64,000 nt of DNA, from assembly GCA_000226015.1 (NCBI GenBank), contig JH152694.1, forward strand, positions 256,478 to 320,477, read 5' to 3'. Shown piece by piece: positions 37,948-49,058 of the stretch (within the stretch, counting starts at the first letter, position 1; each line of letters begins with the position of its first letter). The translations under genes and the position numbers were made by a program. The notes below the pieces were generated by a model. That model did no database searches. It had not been told where the DNA came from and worked only from the letters and a program-made list of their open reading frames with translations. This DNA is from Mnemiopsis leidyi. Its lineage: Eukaryota; Ctenophora; Tentaculata; Lobata; Bolinopsidae.

Positions 37948-40235
37948 TACATCAGTACATTCGACCTAGGAGACATTCTTCCCCAGGCAAGTACATCAGT
38001 ACATTCGACCCAGGAGAAATTCTTCATTTCAAAACTTTTGATTTCTACTCAGATTTATTGCAACTGCTCGTACTTCCATAGGCCATCAGACCAAAGTGGA
38101 ATTCTCTGAACTGATGTATCTGGAGCCATCTCTGTCTTATGGTAGTTACTTATACTTTTAGTCCCTATGGCTAAACTGACTAAATAGGTTAACTTTACTT
38201 TTTTACTTTTAGTCCCTATACTGACTAAATAGGTTAACTTCACTCTTTTACATTTAGTTCCTATACTGGCAAACTAGGCAAACTTTACTCTTTAACGTTT
38301 AGAGATAGAAATATCAAATACTTCCAGTAACACTCTACCTGTTTTCTCAGCTGTTGTTCAATTAGTCAAACCTCTCATACGGATTGTGACGATGGAATAT
38401 AATAACAAATGATACGATGGAATATTATTATGTCGTCGTGACAAATTTATATGTCTGCAGATAATAGTGTTTCATAGTTTGATATGTTACTGTTACATAA
38501 ACTACATGATTTAATTGTTGTTTAAAGCAATGTGCATTGAGTTCTCAACTGATCCGGTCTCTCAGCTTTGCTTTGAGACATTCAACATGACGTTGCGTTT
38601 GTAATGTTCAGCTTCAAGTAATTGTACAATGTACAACCTCGAGTACATTGAACAACTTCAAATACATTGTTGATTGTACAACTTCGAATACATTTCACAG
38701 CTTCGAGTATATTGATCAATTTAGAGTATACTGTACAACTTCGAATACATTTCACAGCTTCAAGTACATTGTACAATTTCGAGTACAATTGTACAATTTC
38801 GAGTACAATTTCGAGTACATTGTACAATTTCAAGTACATTGTACAATTTCGAGTAAATTGTACAATTTCGAGTACATACTACATTGTACAATTTCGAGTA
38901 CATTGTTAGACAACGTTATTTGACCTGTCATTACTCTACATTTGTCAGTTACCAGTCATTACATTCCATCTCACAGCACTTGAAGTTAGCAATACTATAG
39001 TTGCTCCACTTGAAGTTCTCTCTTGTATAGTTGTGTACATTGTACATTGTACACCTTTGATACTAAGCGCATGGTGTACTTTGAACGCTTGTACTTGTAC
39101 TTGTATTCACAGTTGTACTTAGTAGCTAGGTTGTACTAGGAACCTACATTTGTACACGGACACAGTGTACAGGATATTTAGATACATGATGTCATGGCGC
39201 GATGTCGATGTCGCTCGTTTCATTTTGTGTTTGCTTTAATAATAGTCACACGGTTGATTTCATTTTAACTCTCAAGCTATAGCAGAACATGCACCGTGCA
39301 TACATTCGATAAATGAATTGTACGAGACGAATAGTAGACGAATGAATTGTACTTATGAATTGTACTTTGTTTATTTGCATGGCCAGCTTGTTAGTAATTG
39401 TCTGACGTCAGACTAGTGACGCATAGTTCGCACAGACACAACAACAATTAGGTACATTGTAGTGATTGTAGTTATAGTTGTATGATTATTGATTCGTTTT
39501 TTTACATGGACTTTGAGTTTGAGCATTGAGACTTGATGATTTTCGTCCCTCTTACTTCTTAATAAAAATAGTTCATCTGTACATTCAGGCAGTAGCAGTT
39601 TGCCATAAGACCATAAGTTTAAGATCTTTAGGGTTATTCGAGAGTCGCTTCAAAGCTTTGAGTTAACCAATCAGTCTCGGCTTTAATAAACTTTACCTTC
39701 AACTATAGCTATTACGATTGCTATTATTATGTTTCTGTTGCAGAAGCAAAGTGAAGATGCAGGATTCAAGTGAAACATTTTAACCAAGACCTACCTCTCA
39801 GTTCTAATTAAAAAGTAATGTGATATTGAAGAATGATGTGAAATTTGATCGATACTGGGATGGGGCCAGAACCTCCCCAGGTAGAAACCAGACCAGGTAA
39901 GAAAATAAGGACGGTTTCTAGGAACTAGCAGACATTCGTGAAGCGTAGTAGTTAGTCGTAGTGCTGGCGGTGGTGGTCGGAGGCAATTTTGTGACGTCAG
40001 AAATCCGGAGTAAAATTTCAGATCTATTACTATTAGCATGTTATTTGAACATGTTCTTTTACTATTTGATGCTTACTGTTCTATGTTTTGTGTTTACTGG
40101 TGCACATTAGATGTGTACATTTGATAATCCAGATTTTTTAATGTTTTATAAATCTGTGTTAAACTGTCCAGTTTATAATATATCTTTTAGTGAGAGATTG
40201 AGAGATCTAAGTTTTAACCATGGATTTTAAAGGTC
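37948..40235. other. Intergenic with several simple arrays, no gene seen
   Basis: Holds three ~57-bp copies of a 'tagtccctatactgactaa' type unit at about 38150-38290. A long array of an 18-20 bp 'gtacaatttcgagtacatt' unit lies at about 38620-38910; it explains the open frames on both strands there. More 'gtacattgtac' motifs occur at about 39038-39060. The final few hundred bases should include the oxygenase promoter. An ATG at 40220 in a good context (accATGg) is out of frame with the oxygenase. Confidence 0.5.
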
Positions 40236-41666
40236 ATGTCAGAAATCAAACCTGTCTCTATCTCATACGTCGACTTCAAAGCGGGGAAAGACTTTACAGA
40301 AGAGGTCACTGAGGCATTTGGGGCGAATGGTCTTGGTCTAATCGTAGTTCGAGATCTTCCAGACTTTCAAAAAGAGAGACAAGCCGCTTTAAGGGCCATC
40401 AGAAAATTTGCTGATTTACCGGAGGAGACGAAGGAAAAATACACGGACTCAAAGAGCAATTATAGGTTTGTGACATGTGCCGCCCTAACCGCCACTCGCT
40501 TGTCAATATTCAAATAATTTCATGAATATTCGACCAGATTTTCTCCTTTCAAGTTTGATTTGTCAGTAGGACAATCGCGCTTTATCTTCTTGGAGCCTCC
40601 TACACCGCGAATTCAAAAACAAACACATGTGTAATATTGCTGATGCCAACATATACTGAAATATTGGTCATATTACACGGAACGTAAGACCTTTAAAATT
40701 AAAGTGAGATCACACAGACAAACTGACCCACCGACACAGACACACAGACACACAGACACACAGACACACAGACACACACACAGACACAGACACACACACC
40801 TCCTAATTTTCAATTCCTGCAGTGTTGGTTGGAGTCACGGTAAAGAGAAAATGAGGAACGGAGTTCCAGACACTGCTAAAGGCTCCTATTATGCCAACCC
40901 TCTCGATGACGTCATTACAGACGATCAGTACCTCAAAGAGAACTTTCCCGAATTGTACGCTGACAACATCTGGCCGGGGGAGGACATGCCTGAGCTGGAA
41001 CCTGCCTTCAAGGAAATGACCCACGTGCAGCTAGGGGTTGGCTACATGATCTGCGAGTTGTTTGATCGGTACTTGCACAGCAAAACTAACGGTCTACACC
41101 CTGCTGGACACTTCCTGGAGATGTTGAGGAGAGGGACCACCTGTAAAGGCAGACTCCTCCACTACTTCCCTGCTCCCCCCACCGCCAGTAAGTCCCAAGA
41201 CGGGCTCTGTGGCTGGCACCTTGATCACGGTGGTATCACCATCCTCACCTGCCCCCTCTATCTGGACATGCAGAGGAACGAGATCCCAGCCCCCTCTGAC
41301 TGCGGTCTCCACATCAAACACCCCACTGACGGCTCCATAGTCAAGGTAACCCTCCCACCAGACTGCATGTTGGTCCAGCTGGGAGAGAGTTTTCAGTACC
41401 TCAGTGGGGGACATCTCCGAGCCACTGCTCACTGCGTCAAGTCTTCTCAGACACCGGATATTACCAGGGAAACTCTAGCTCTTTTCATGGACTGGATGCC
41501 GGAGGAGGTCATGAAGTTGCCGGAGTACACACGGCCATACTCTGAGGTGGTTCACACCCCCTTTTTGCCAGAGGGGGTTCCGGAGCTGGAGGGTCGGATC
41601 AAGGGAGCTAAACACTACCGGGATTTTGCTAAGAACACGTACACTGCTTACTACTGCGAGAAGTAG
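40236..41666 (+). CDS. Isopenicillin-N-synthase-like Fe(II)/2-oxoglutarate oxygenase
   Basis: Soluble non-haem iron oxygenase of 357 residues. Exons are 40236-40465 and 40823-41666, with a phase-2 intron (40466-40822) containing a CA/GACA microsatellite at about 40737-40799. The N-terminal DIOX_N-like region includes GANGLGLIVVRDLPDF. The double-stranded beta-helix core carries the metal triad H209-x-D211 (WHLDHG) and H280 (ATAHCV), plus the likely co-substrate residues R292-x-T294. Length and motif order fit the IPNS/ACC-oxidase/flavonol-synthase superfamily. The substrate is unknown. Ctenophore members of this superfamily have been discussed as coelenterazine-synthesis candidates because of a C-terminal FYY; this protein ends TAYYCEK, so that role is not supported. 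Confidence 0.9.
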
Positions 41667-42423
41667 AGTCCCAGGGATGCTCTAGTTTTACTTTTAGCAG
41701 AGATTTTATGAGTTTCGAGTAATGACTATGATTATTACTATTAGGAAGTTTTTAATCATATTTCTTAAGGGTCATGTGGCATGGTAATTTACTAATTTAT
41801 TGACTCGGCATTGGCACTCATTTTAACTTAGGTTCAATATGAATCATGATCATTAATCATTAATTACTCCAATCATGATCATTAATTATTCAAAGTCAAA
41901 CCCATCTTTTGATTGTGAACGAGAACGCCGAGTTAAATTTAAACCCACACACCAAAATTGGACGGTAATTGTCCAACAAGCCCTTAACGATTACCCGTGA
42001 AGTTAACTGGAGGTGGGTTCTCTAAATCAGTTAATTAGATTGCTGGGCATATTAATGATCTCTAAAGGATGGGGTTTTATTTTATAGTCATGATTATGTG
42101 GTTCAAATAGTTCATTCACATGCACACAATCATAATGACTAAAATCAATATCAGTGTACACCATACACGTGAATACGGAACGGGAATCGTGCACGAACTC
42201 GAAGTGAAACTGAATCATGTTAAACTCAAAAAACATGATGCTTCAATGTTGTCTTAACCTTACGTGAGTTATTATTGTAGATATACAATATATAATCTCG
42301 TCAACGTGAACTTAACAGTAACTTTTTTAGCGGCCATCACTGATCACTGATCACGCGCTTTTACAAATTTCTACTGTAACCTGGTCACTGGTGCTTACGC
42401 CACGCGCAGCGGCTGCCAGTACA
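41667..42423. other. Intergenic, no gene seen
   Basis: 3' flank of the oxygenase. A short 'atcatgatcattaat' direct repeat lies at about 41842-41890. A GC-richer patch (cgccacgcgcagcggctgcc) lies just before the TIR element. Confidence 0.4.
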
Positions 42424-42911
42424 TTGACGAGATGATATCCGTCTAACGTTCTAACGAAACGTAGTTCAGCTTTAGCTGCGTGAGTCGGGTATCACCGCGA
42501 CAACCCTGCTCTTACGCATTTCTGGCGCGCATTACATCGCCCGTTGAAGAAATTTTAGACGCGAAAAAATTATAATTCTACGACCGCGTGCATCGCCCGT
42601 TAATCCGGCCCTCATTCAAAGCGAATATGAGAATAAAATGTTAAAAGGCCGAGTATGCGTGCTTGGTGCTGTTGTACAAGTAACACCTCGACAACTTTTA
42701 TGGTGACATTATAGTTGCTCTAGCCAGAGCTTGCTTTGCGTTGCGGCCCATTTTCGCTTGTCGCGTTGTACGGCAGCGCGCACCCTCCTGTCATTTTATT
42801 CCCATAGAATGAGGGTCGGACGAAGTCAGACAACTTGTCGCGGTGTTACCCGACTCACGCAGCTAAAGCTGAACGTTTCGTTAGAACGTTAGACGGATAT
42901 CATCTCGTCAA
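42424..42911. mobile_element. Non-autonomous DNA element with ~80-bp terminal inverted repeats
   Basis: A 488-bp element. Left end 42424-42503 and right end 42835-42911 are inverted copies beginning ttgacgagatgatatccgtc, differing by a 3-base indel and about one substitution. The ~330-bp interior encodes no protein and is GC-richer than its surroundings. No target-site duplication is evident. A diverged relative of the TIR lies at about 36728-36800, so this is a dispersed family. Very similar TIRs indicate recent activity or sequence correction. Confidence 0.85.
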
Positions 42912-43955
42912 CGATCGAAGCAATTAAGACATTGTAGGTTGCATTGATAACCTCCTGTCGCGGCCATCATACGCTCTCACGCATTTCGAAGATTAATTCT
43001 TGACGCGCATCGCCCGTTGATTAAGACAGGTCCTCAGGCAATGCTAAACCATCAAAGACCTGTTGCTCGCGCGCTGCGCGCGCCCTGGCCATAGTGTGCG
43101 AGCGTTTGCGTCGCGCGCCCGTCCTAATTTCGCGCTAAGCTTAAGCTCGCGTAGGGATATACGTGTTTAGCAAGATATTGTCTCACGTTGTGACCCTTCG
43201 CGCGCAGCAGGGCTATGCAACGTGTAGCAAGCAAGATATAGATAAGTCACATCAGCTACGCTGTAAAGACCTTTTAAAGAGCTAACATTTGTGATATTAA
43301 TTGAGACAGCACCTGGATGGGAAGTAATGTCCCCAGTCCTAAGTATAATTCTTGGAGTCTCATGGGTTTAAATTAAGCTATTTTCATATTTTGACATTCA
43401 TTAATGTGTTTGACATTCATTAATGTGTTAATTTAATTCTTAACCAGCAATTTTTAGTGTTATGTCTTGATGTTGCCCAAAAGTATGTAGATCATAGATG
43501 AATTGCTATTAATATCCTTCTCTATCACTCAATTTAAGAAGATAATAACAAAAACGACGTTAAACTAATAAAGACCAAGTAATGCTAGTAACTATAAAGA
43601 AATACATAATGAATCTCAAATCTGTTTTTTCTACTGGAAAAACGGCAAATACGTTTGTCGATTTCAATTTTTTTAAGTGCGACAATTTTCACTTACTTTA
43701 TTGTGGATGGGAAAGTTGTAGCTTGTTTTTCTATTTATTACATTATATGCTTTGACATTTTAAATAGGTCTGTTCGATGATGTTATGTCTTAAATATAAT
43801 TTACTTACTCACATTCTAGGATGATGCAGTCTTTACGTTAATATTAGAGGTGTATTTCAAAATAAAATATCTCGTTCTCTAATAAAGTTTCTTACAATAC
43901 GATTAACCTTTAAAGATTTGTTCTTTTCTGGTTTGGGAAGCAGATTCAGTTCAGA
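42912..43955. other. Intergenic with a CG-rich patch
   Basis: The first ~230 bases (to ~43140) are unusually rich in CG/GCGC (ctcgcgcgctgcgcgcgccc at about 43066-43085) and resemble parts of the adjacent TIR element (cgcatcgcccgttgat). They may be remains of a nested element. The rest is AT-rich and contains the promoter region of the glutaredoxin-like gene. Confidence 0.45.
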
Positions 43956-44324
43956 ATGATCCGACATGGTACTTTACTGTTTAGAGTTGCACAATTCAGC
44001 AAATATTTACCTCCTTTGAGATTGTCTTGCGGGAAAACAAACAGAAATTGTACAAGCAAGTCCTGCCCTGTTGAAGAAATTCCAGTCATTCAGGTTTTTT
44101 CATCACCTTCTTGCACACTATGTGATGAAGTACTGTTTCAGTTAGAGCAATTGCGCCTCACTTACCACTTCAAAATAGAAACTGTAAACATCAAAGAAAA
44201 TCAATTATGGAAACGAAAGTATCAATATGACATTCCAGTTATTCATGTGAATGACCAGTTTCTCTGTAAGCATTCTTTAGACTTAGAACTGCTCCATGCC
44301 CGATTAAAGTTATCCAGAAAATGA
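43956..44324 (+). CDS. Small mitochondrial glutaredoxin/thioredoxin-fold protein
   Basis: Single-exon gene of 122 residues. The first ~35 residues are basic, hydrophobic and free of acids (MIRHGTLLFRVAQFSKYLPP), like a mitochondrial presequence. The thioredoxin fold starts at PVIQVFSSPSCTLCDEV with the redox pair C53-T-L-C56. DIPVIHVND (residues 91-99) follows, giving the expected cis-proline at P93. This pattern fits the glutaredoxin-like DUF836 family (human C5orf63, yeast YDR286C type) rather than classical dithiol glutaredoxins with CPYC. The substrate is unknown in the family. The next gene starts 630 bp downstream on the same strand. Confidence 0.82.
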   Translation: MIRHGTLLFRVAQFSKYLPPLRLSCGKTNRNCTSKSCPVEEIPVIQVFSSPSCTLCDEVLFQLEQLRLTYHFKIETVNIKENQLWKRKYQYDIPVIHVNDQFLCKHSLDLELLHARLKLSRK

Positions 44325-44954
44325 TCTTTTTTACGATTTATGGTATATTGATGTTTCTCGGACTTGTTAACCTCTTTCTCCAGAAATCATTATATTTAGA
44401 TAGTTTAATGGTTGCAGATATGAAATGTTTACTCTGGCATTGAACAAATTTTTATCCTACAGTGCATACTGCATCCTCTATGGATTGAACTATGTATGCC
44501 TAGCTAACCCGAAATGTTTTAAACGGCTCCCCTATTTTGGGTAATACTAATGTGCAGTGTACAGTAAAATAGGCAATGTGCACATGTCTAATATAAAAGA
44601 TGGTCTGTTTTAATGCTTGATTTATATATTTGAGATTGTGCAACAGTGCCAAATATTTAGAAAAGTTGATGAAATTTATTACCTTATATGAACTATCTTG
44701 CTAGTACTTCAATTCATGTTTTCACATTTGTCACACATTTTTCACACATTCTGCATCTAAGCATTGTGGTGTGTAATATGTAATGAATTGTGAACTTCTT
44801 GATAACTTGTCATTTTTCTGACATGTAGATGTTTTATTATTTCTGACAATATAGAAACTAATTTGATAAACTTTTTATCATTATTGTTGTTATTGCAGGG
44901 TAATATGATCTAATTCCTACTTCCAGGCATACATTTGTATGTTACATAACAACT
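44325..44954. other. Intergenic between the glutaredoxin-like gene and the IRAK fusion
   Basis: 630 bp of AT-rich sequence. It must include the 3' end of one gene and the promoter/5' UTR of the next. No exon was recognised. Confidence 0.4.
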
Positions 44955-47900
44955 ATGGCACCAAAGAAAATCAGTGATCTCCCTTACTCATGCCTAAGTG
45001 GTCTAATTCAGATCCTAGACACTTGTCAAGATCCAAAACAGAACTGGCGCGGTCTTGCTGAGCGCCTTGAATTGTATAATGCTAAAGATATAGCATCATT
45101 TGAAAGAAAAGCTTTGCAGCTGGATGGTAGTCCGTCAAGAAGTTTGTTTGAGGATCTTGCCATGACTGGTAGAAATGTTGATGAACTCTTTACAATCTTG
45201 TATAAAATGCAAAACTTAGAGGCGTTTCATTTTTTAAAGGATTCTGGTTTGGTGTCAAAATCCCTGGCCAATAGCTTGAAAATAAAGCCGAAATCCAAAA
45301 TTTCAAATCATGTACCCCAGAGCCATACAAGATCACGTCACCCTGATGCTCGCTCAATCATGAAGTTTATTGACCAAGAAAATTTTGACATTGACCCAGC
45401 TGCTACCAAAGGGAATTCAAGTGATTTGAGTCTTTCTCTTGTGGCTCAACAGAAAGAGTCAGTGACAGATGATATATTACCAGCCTTGCGAAACAAAGGT
45501 CTTATTGAATTTAGTTACCGAGAAGTGTGTCAAGCTACTGGAAACTTTAGTGATTCCAAACTAACTGGTGGTTGTAAATTAGGCATGGGATCTTTTGGAA
45601 CTGTGTTTAAAGGCGATCTCAAAAATACTACTTTTGCTATAAAGAAACTTAATCTTCAAAATGACATGCAAGCAAGGTCAGTTGGACTCAGTCAGTTTGC
45701 TGTTGAAGTTTTGACTTTGTCCAAGTTTAGGCATCCTAACTTGTTGGAATTAGTTGGCTACTCCCTTGATCCTAGAGCACCTTGTCTAGTATATTATTAC
45801 ATGGAGAAAGGCTCCCTTGCAAGTGTACTTGCCTCTACTGAGGCTGCTCACATTCCTTGGGATATACGACTCCGCCTGTCTGACGATATATCTAAAGGTC
45901 TGGTATTCCTACACACTGCATCAGACAAACCACTGATTCATAGAGACTTAAAATCAGCCAATGTCTTGTTAACTAACGATTACCAGGCAAAGATTGGGGA
46001 CTTTGGTCTGGCCAGACTTGGATCTGACCATTCAAATAGTATTGTTCAGACCAATAGGCTTCAAGGAACCATGGGTTACATTTCACCTGAAGCAGCCAGG
46101 GGAAATATTTCCACAAAAACGGACGTTTTTAGTTATGGAGTGCTTATGTTAGAGCTTATAACAAACCTTAGTGCATTTGATCCAAATAGAGGATATCAAA
46201 ATCAATCACTGGTAGGGCTGATTGAAAGAAAATTGACTGATCAGGCTGATTCATTAAATGTTATTTCTGCTCAAGGAGTCAAATGGCCTGCAATTGTTGC
46301 AAAAGAATTTTTAGACATATCACAATCATGTTTTGAAGAATACAATGCTAGGCCAACTGCTCCTACAATACTACAAAAAGTTTCAAATCTGATTCACCTT
46401 TGCTCCAACAGAAAAGATTTCGATTCGTGGATCCAACCAGGCAGCTTAACTGTCAGCCCAGAAACACCAACATTTGTAAACAGGAAGACAATCTTAGTCC
46501 TCACTGGTGACCGACACCAAAGTAATTTAATTCAAAGTAGAATAGGAAAACTGTTGGAAGGGGAATCGAAAACCAGCTCCCTGCGCTCGCTTCAAGATAT
46601 GGAATTCCACTTTGTTACTCTTCATGATGCTATCATTATTGTCTGTAATCCTCTGTCCGATTTCACCAAATGCTTACAGGACTCCATTAATCGATTTAAC
46701 CCCCACTTAGTTATTTGCTCTGGGCTTTGCCATGGTGTTAGGGGAAAGGTATGGTATTTTTTTAAATCGATTTATAAGTATCAGCTTTTTGAAGCTTGAT
46801 ATTATGATTTTAGCTTATATTAAGCATTCATCAAAGCTTAATATCATGAAAGCTTTTATAGTACTATGAAAGCTTTTATAGTACTATGATTTTATGAAAG
46901 GGTCATTCAAGTATACCTAATTTTTACTTGGTGATATTTTCTCATTTTTTCTCTGTACTGTCCTGAGTTTTCACCTTTTAGTTTTACTCGAAATTTATTC
47001 GGATAGTACCAGGAAATTCCAAACTTTGCCTGTAGGCAAACAATTCTATTTCAGGTAAATCTGTGCGACTTGATTATATCAGACAACACTTCTCACGGCA
47101 ATGTAACATACTCGGTATCAAGAGAAGTCATGTCACTGATTCAGACGATAAAAAAGAGTGATGCTGCTGGCACTGCACTTTGGAAGTTACCTGGGCTCCT
47201 ACCTAAATCCCCAGGCCTAGCAGCCTCTCAAACTTTACTGTGGATCAGCAAGCTAATAATGGAGGTCAACTCGGTGGGTTATGTAATTTTAAATCTCTTA
47301 TGTCACTGATTGATTCTCATTGAAAGCCCAGTTCCTGGGCCAGGTACCAAGGTTTTACCTAAGTCTCCTAACAATTTTCCTTAGATCAGTGGTCTGCCCC
47401 AAAATTTTATTCTTCTGCAAAGTGTGGACTTTATAGTCACCCTGCCCAATGCCCATACAATCCCTAATTATCAGTTGAAGTGTTCAAAAATTCAATCATT
47501 GATAGTTCTTATGCCCCCAGGAAAATCCAACAAAATCCAAATGGTTGAATGAGGTCAATTACAACCACGAACTGGGACATGATTACAGTGGATTCATTGA
47601 AAACATGAAGATCTATTCCTCCAAGTACCCATGTTTGCATTCTGCTAACATGACTCTGGTATATGATCCTGTAAAGAACGTTCTGGACCCTGACATAAAT
47701 CTAAAGGTTTGGATGAGCTGGTTCACTACCTAAAAGTTATGCATGATTTTGTTAAATTTCAGTTCGTAATAATGCGATAGTGATCAAAACTCCACAAATA
47801 CCATGTTCCAGGCTTGCGTTTCCACAATGTCTCCCGATGACATAAATTTAAAAAAGAGAAGACTAAAGCCAACATTACATGTGGGGTCTCTTAGTCCAAC

Positions 47901-49058
47901 TGACATACCTTATGATCAACCTGGTGATGCATTTTCTCGCTTCAAGCTGTGTCCTGAGGTTGGTATCTTATAATAAATTGAAACTATAGTCCCCCAACAA
48001 TAGCTGGTGGATAAGTTCGTGGGGGAGGTGAGCACTGAACATTTTATATATGTGTTTATTCAAGAAGTGATAACTGTGATTAGTCGACGGCGACCTATCA
48101 GTTTTCAGTTTTTCTGTCACGTATCACACCACCACTGCAAAAAAGTTGTATGGTGGTAGGATTCCTACTTTAATTATAAATCGTTCTAACCGATTTTTTT
48201 TGACGAACGAAATTCAAATTCAATATTTCTAGAAATGGAGAAAGTGATGCGATTTTTCTGTCAGAAACTGATGTTTCGTTAAGAAAATGATGTTTGGGTT
48301 AAAATCTAATGTTTCAGTCTACACTTCGATGTGATTTTTCGGCTAAAAATGATCTTTCGGATAGAAATTGATTTTTCGGTCAAGAAATGGATGGCCGCAG
48401 AACAATCGCCTCCAACCGGAACCGAAAAATAATTCCAACCAAAATTTCTGAAATTGTCCTACCAGTAAAAAATGTTTATGCACCTATGTATCGCACAGTG
48501 TTTACTTGCCTTATTGGAGAGTGCTCACCTCCGCGGTTCAAACTCTCTGCCAGTTTAGTTTCACCAATCACCGACTAAAGATTTTCACTTGAATACCTAC
48601 TCCATTAACAATTAACGTGCTCAGAAAGTTTGATCAATTTACTTCTATTTGCTTGAGTCCGGAGAGGACATTCCTATAAATATTCTCCAACAACATCAAA
48701 TTCATTAACTATGAGTAATCTCCTTCTCCAAGAGACACAAACTATTTTAACTTATTATTTTAACTTACGAAGATTGAAGAACAGAAAAATTATCACGTTG
48801 ATTTAATAAACTCGATTAAGATGATTGCCGCTAATATCATAACATTTACAGAGAATGCTGGGGTGCGATGTGGAGACACTGTACCTGTATAGCATGTGTG
48901 TAAAGACGGAGACCCCCTGTGTTTCCATCAAGAGCGTATGCGGCTTCTCCGATCCTTACGAAGACTCGCGATACGACCAGACGGCTTGTAACATGAGTGC
49001 GCTAGGTGTGGCCCAATTTATAGCCACATATCTCAGTTCTAATTCGTCTGCCAGTTGA
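44955..49058 (+). CDS. Death domain-IRAK kinase-nucleoside phosphorylase-like fusion protein
   Basis: Cytoplasmic protein of 850 residues. Exons are 44955-46748, 47055-47273, 47521-47706, 47812-47958 and 48852-49058; all four introns are phase 0. Residues ~8-100 form an IRAK/MyD88-type death domain. Residues ~195-485 are an IRAK-family kinase: glycine loop GMGSFGTVFKG (210-220), K230, Tyr gatekeeper Y280 in LVYYYMEKGSL, HRDLK (D331), DFG (D349) and GTMGYISPEA, so it looks catalytically competent. Residues ~510-850 resemble the PNP/UDP-phosphorylase superfamily: FNPHLVICSGLCHGVRGKVN, HVGSLSP, CDVET (E790, ribose-binding position), then KSVCGFSD (D816, catalytic-Asp position) and a closing helix. 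Kinase and death domain are certain; the phosphorylase-like assignment rests on motif order. In Toll/IL-1 signalling IRAKs join MyD88 complexes; the fusion suggests an enzyme effector downstream of kinase activation. Confidence 0.9.
48024..48532. repeat. Possible small inverted-repeat element in the last intron of the IRAK fusion
   Basis: ggaggtgagcact (48024-48036) and its exact inverse agtgctcacctcc (48520-48532) bound about 510 bp of intron. The interior holds several 'gatttttcgg/gatgtttcgt' type imperfect repeats. The size and 13-bp inverted ends suggest a MITE. No target duplication was confirmed. Confidence 0.4.

Noticed and set aside
38582-38923. Open frames on both strands with FEYIVQF/IRSCT repeats
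   Set aside because: Translated simple array of an 18-20 bp unit.
44955-46799. Kinase gene ending at the first stop (614 residues, stop near 46799)
   Set aside because: The last 16 codons of that frame read through a good gtatgg donor after HGVRGK; splicing to 47055 restores the phosphorylase-like motif GLCHGVRGKVNLCD.
48387-48578. 63-codon open frame between the last two exons of the kinase fusion
   Set aside because: Including it would break the phase-0 exon chain; it overlaps the putative inverted-repeat element and has no recognisable content.
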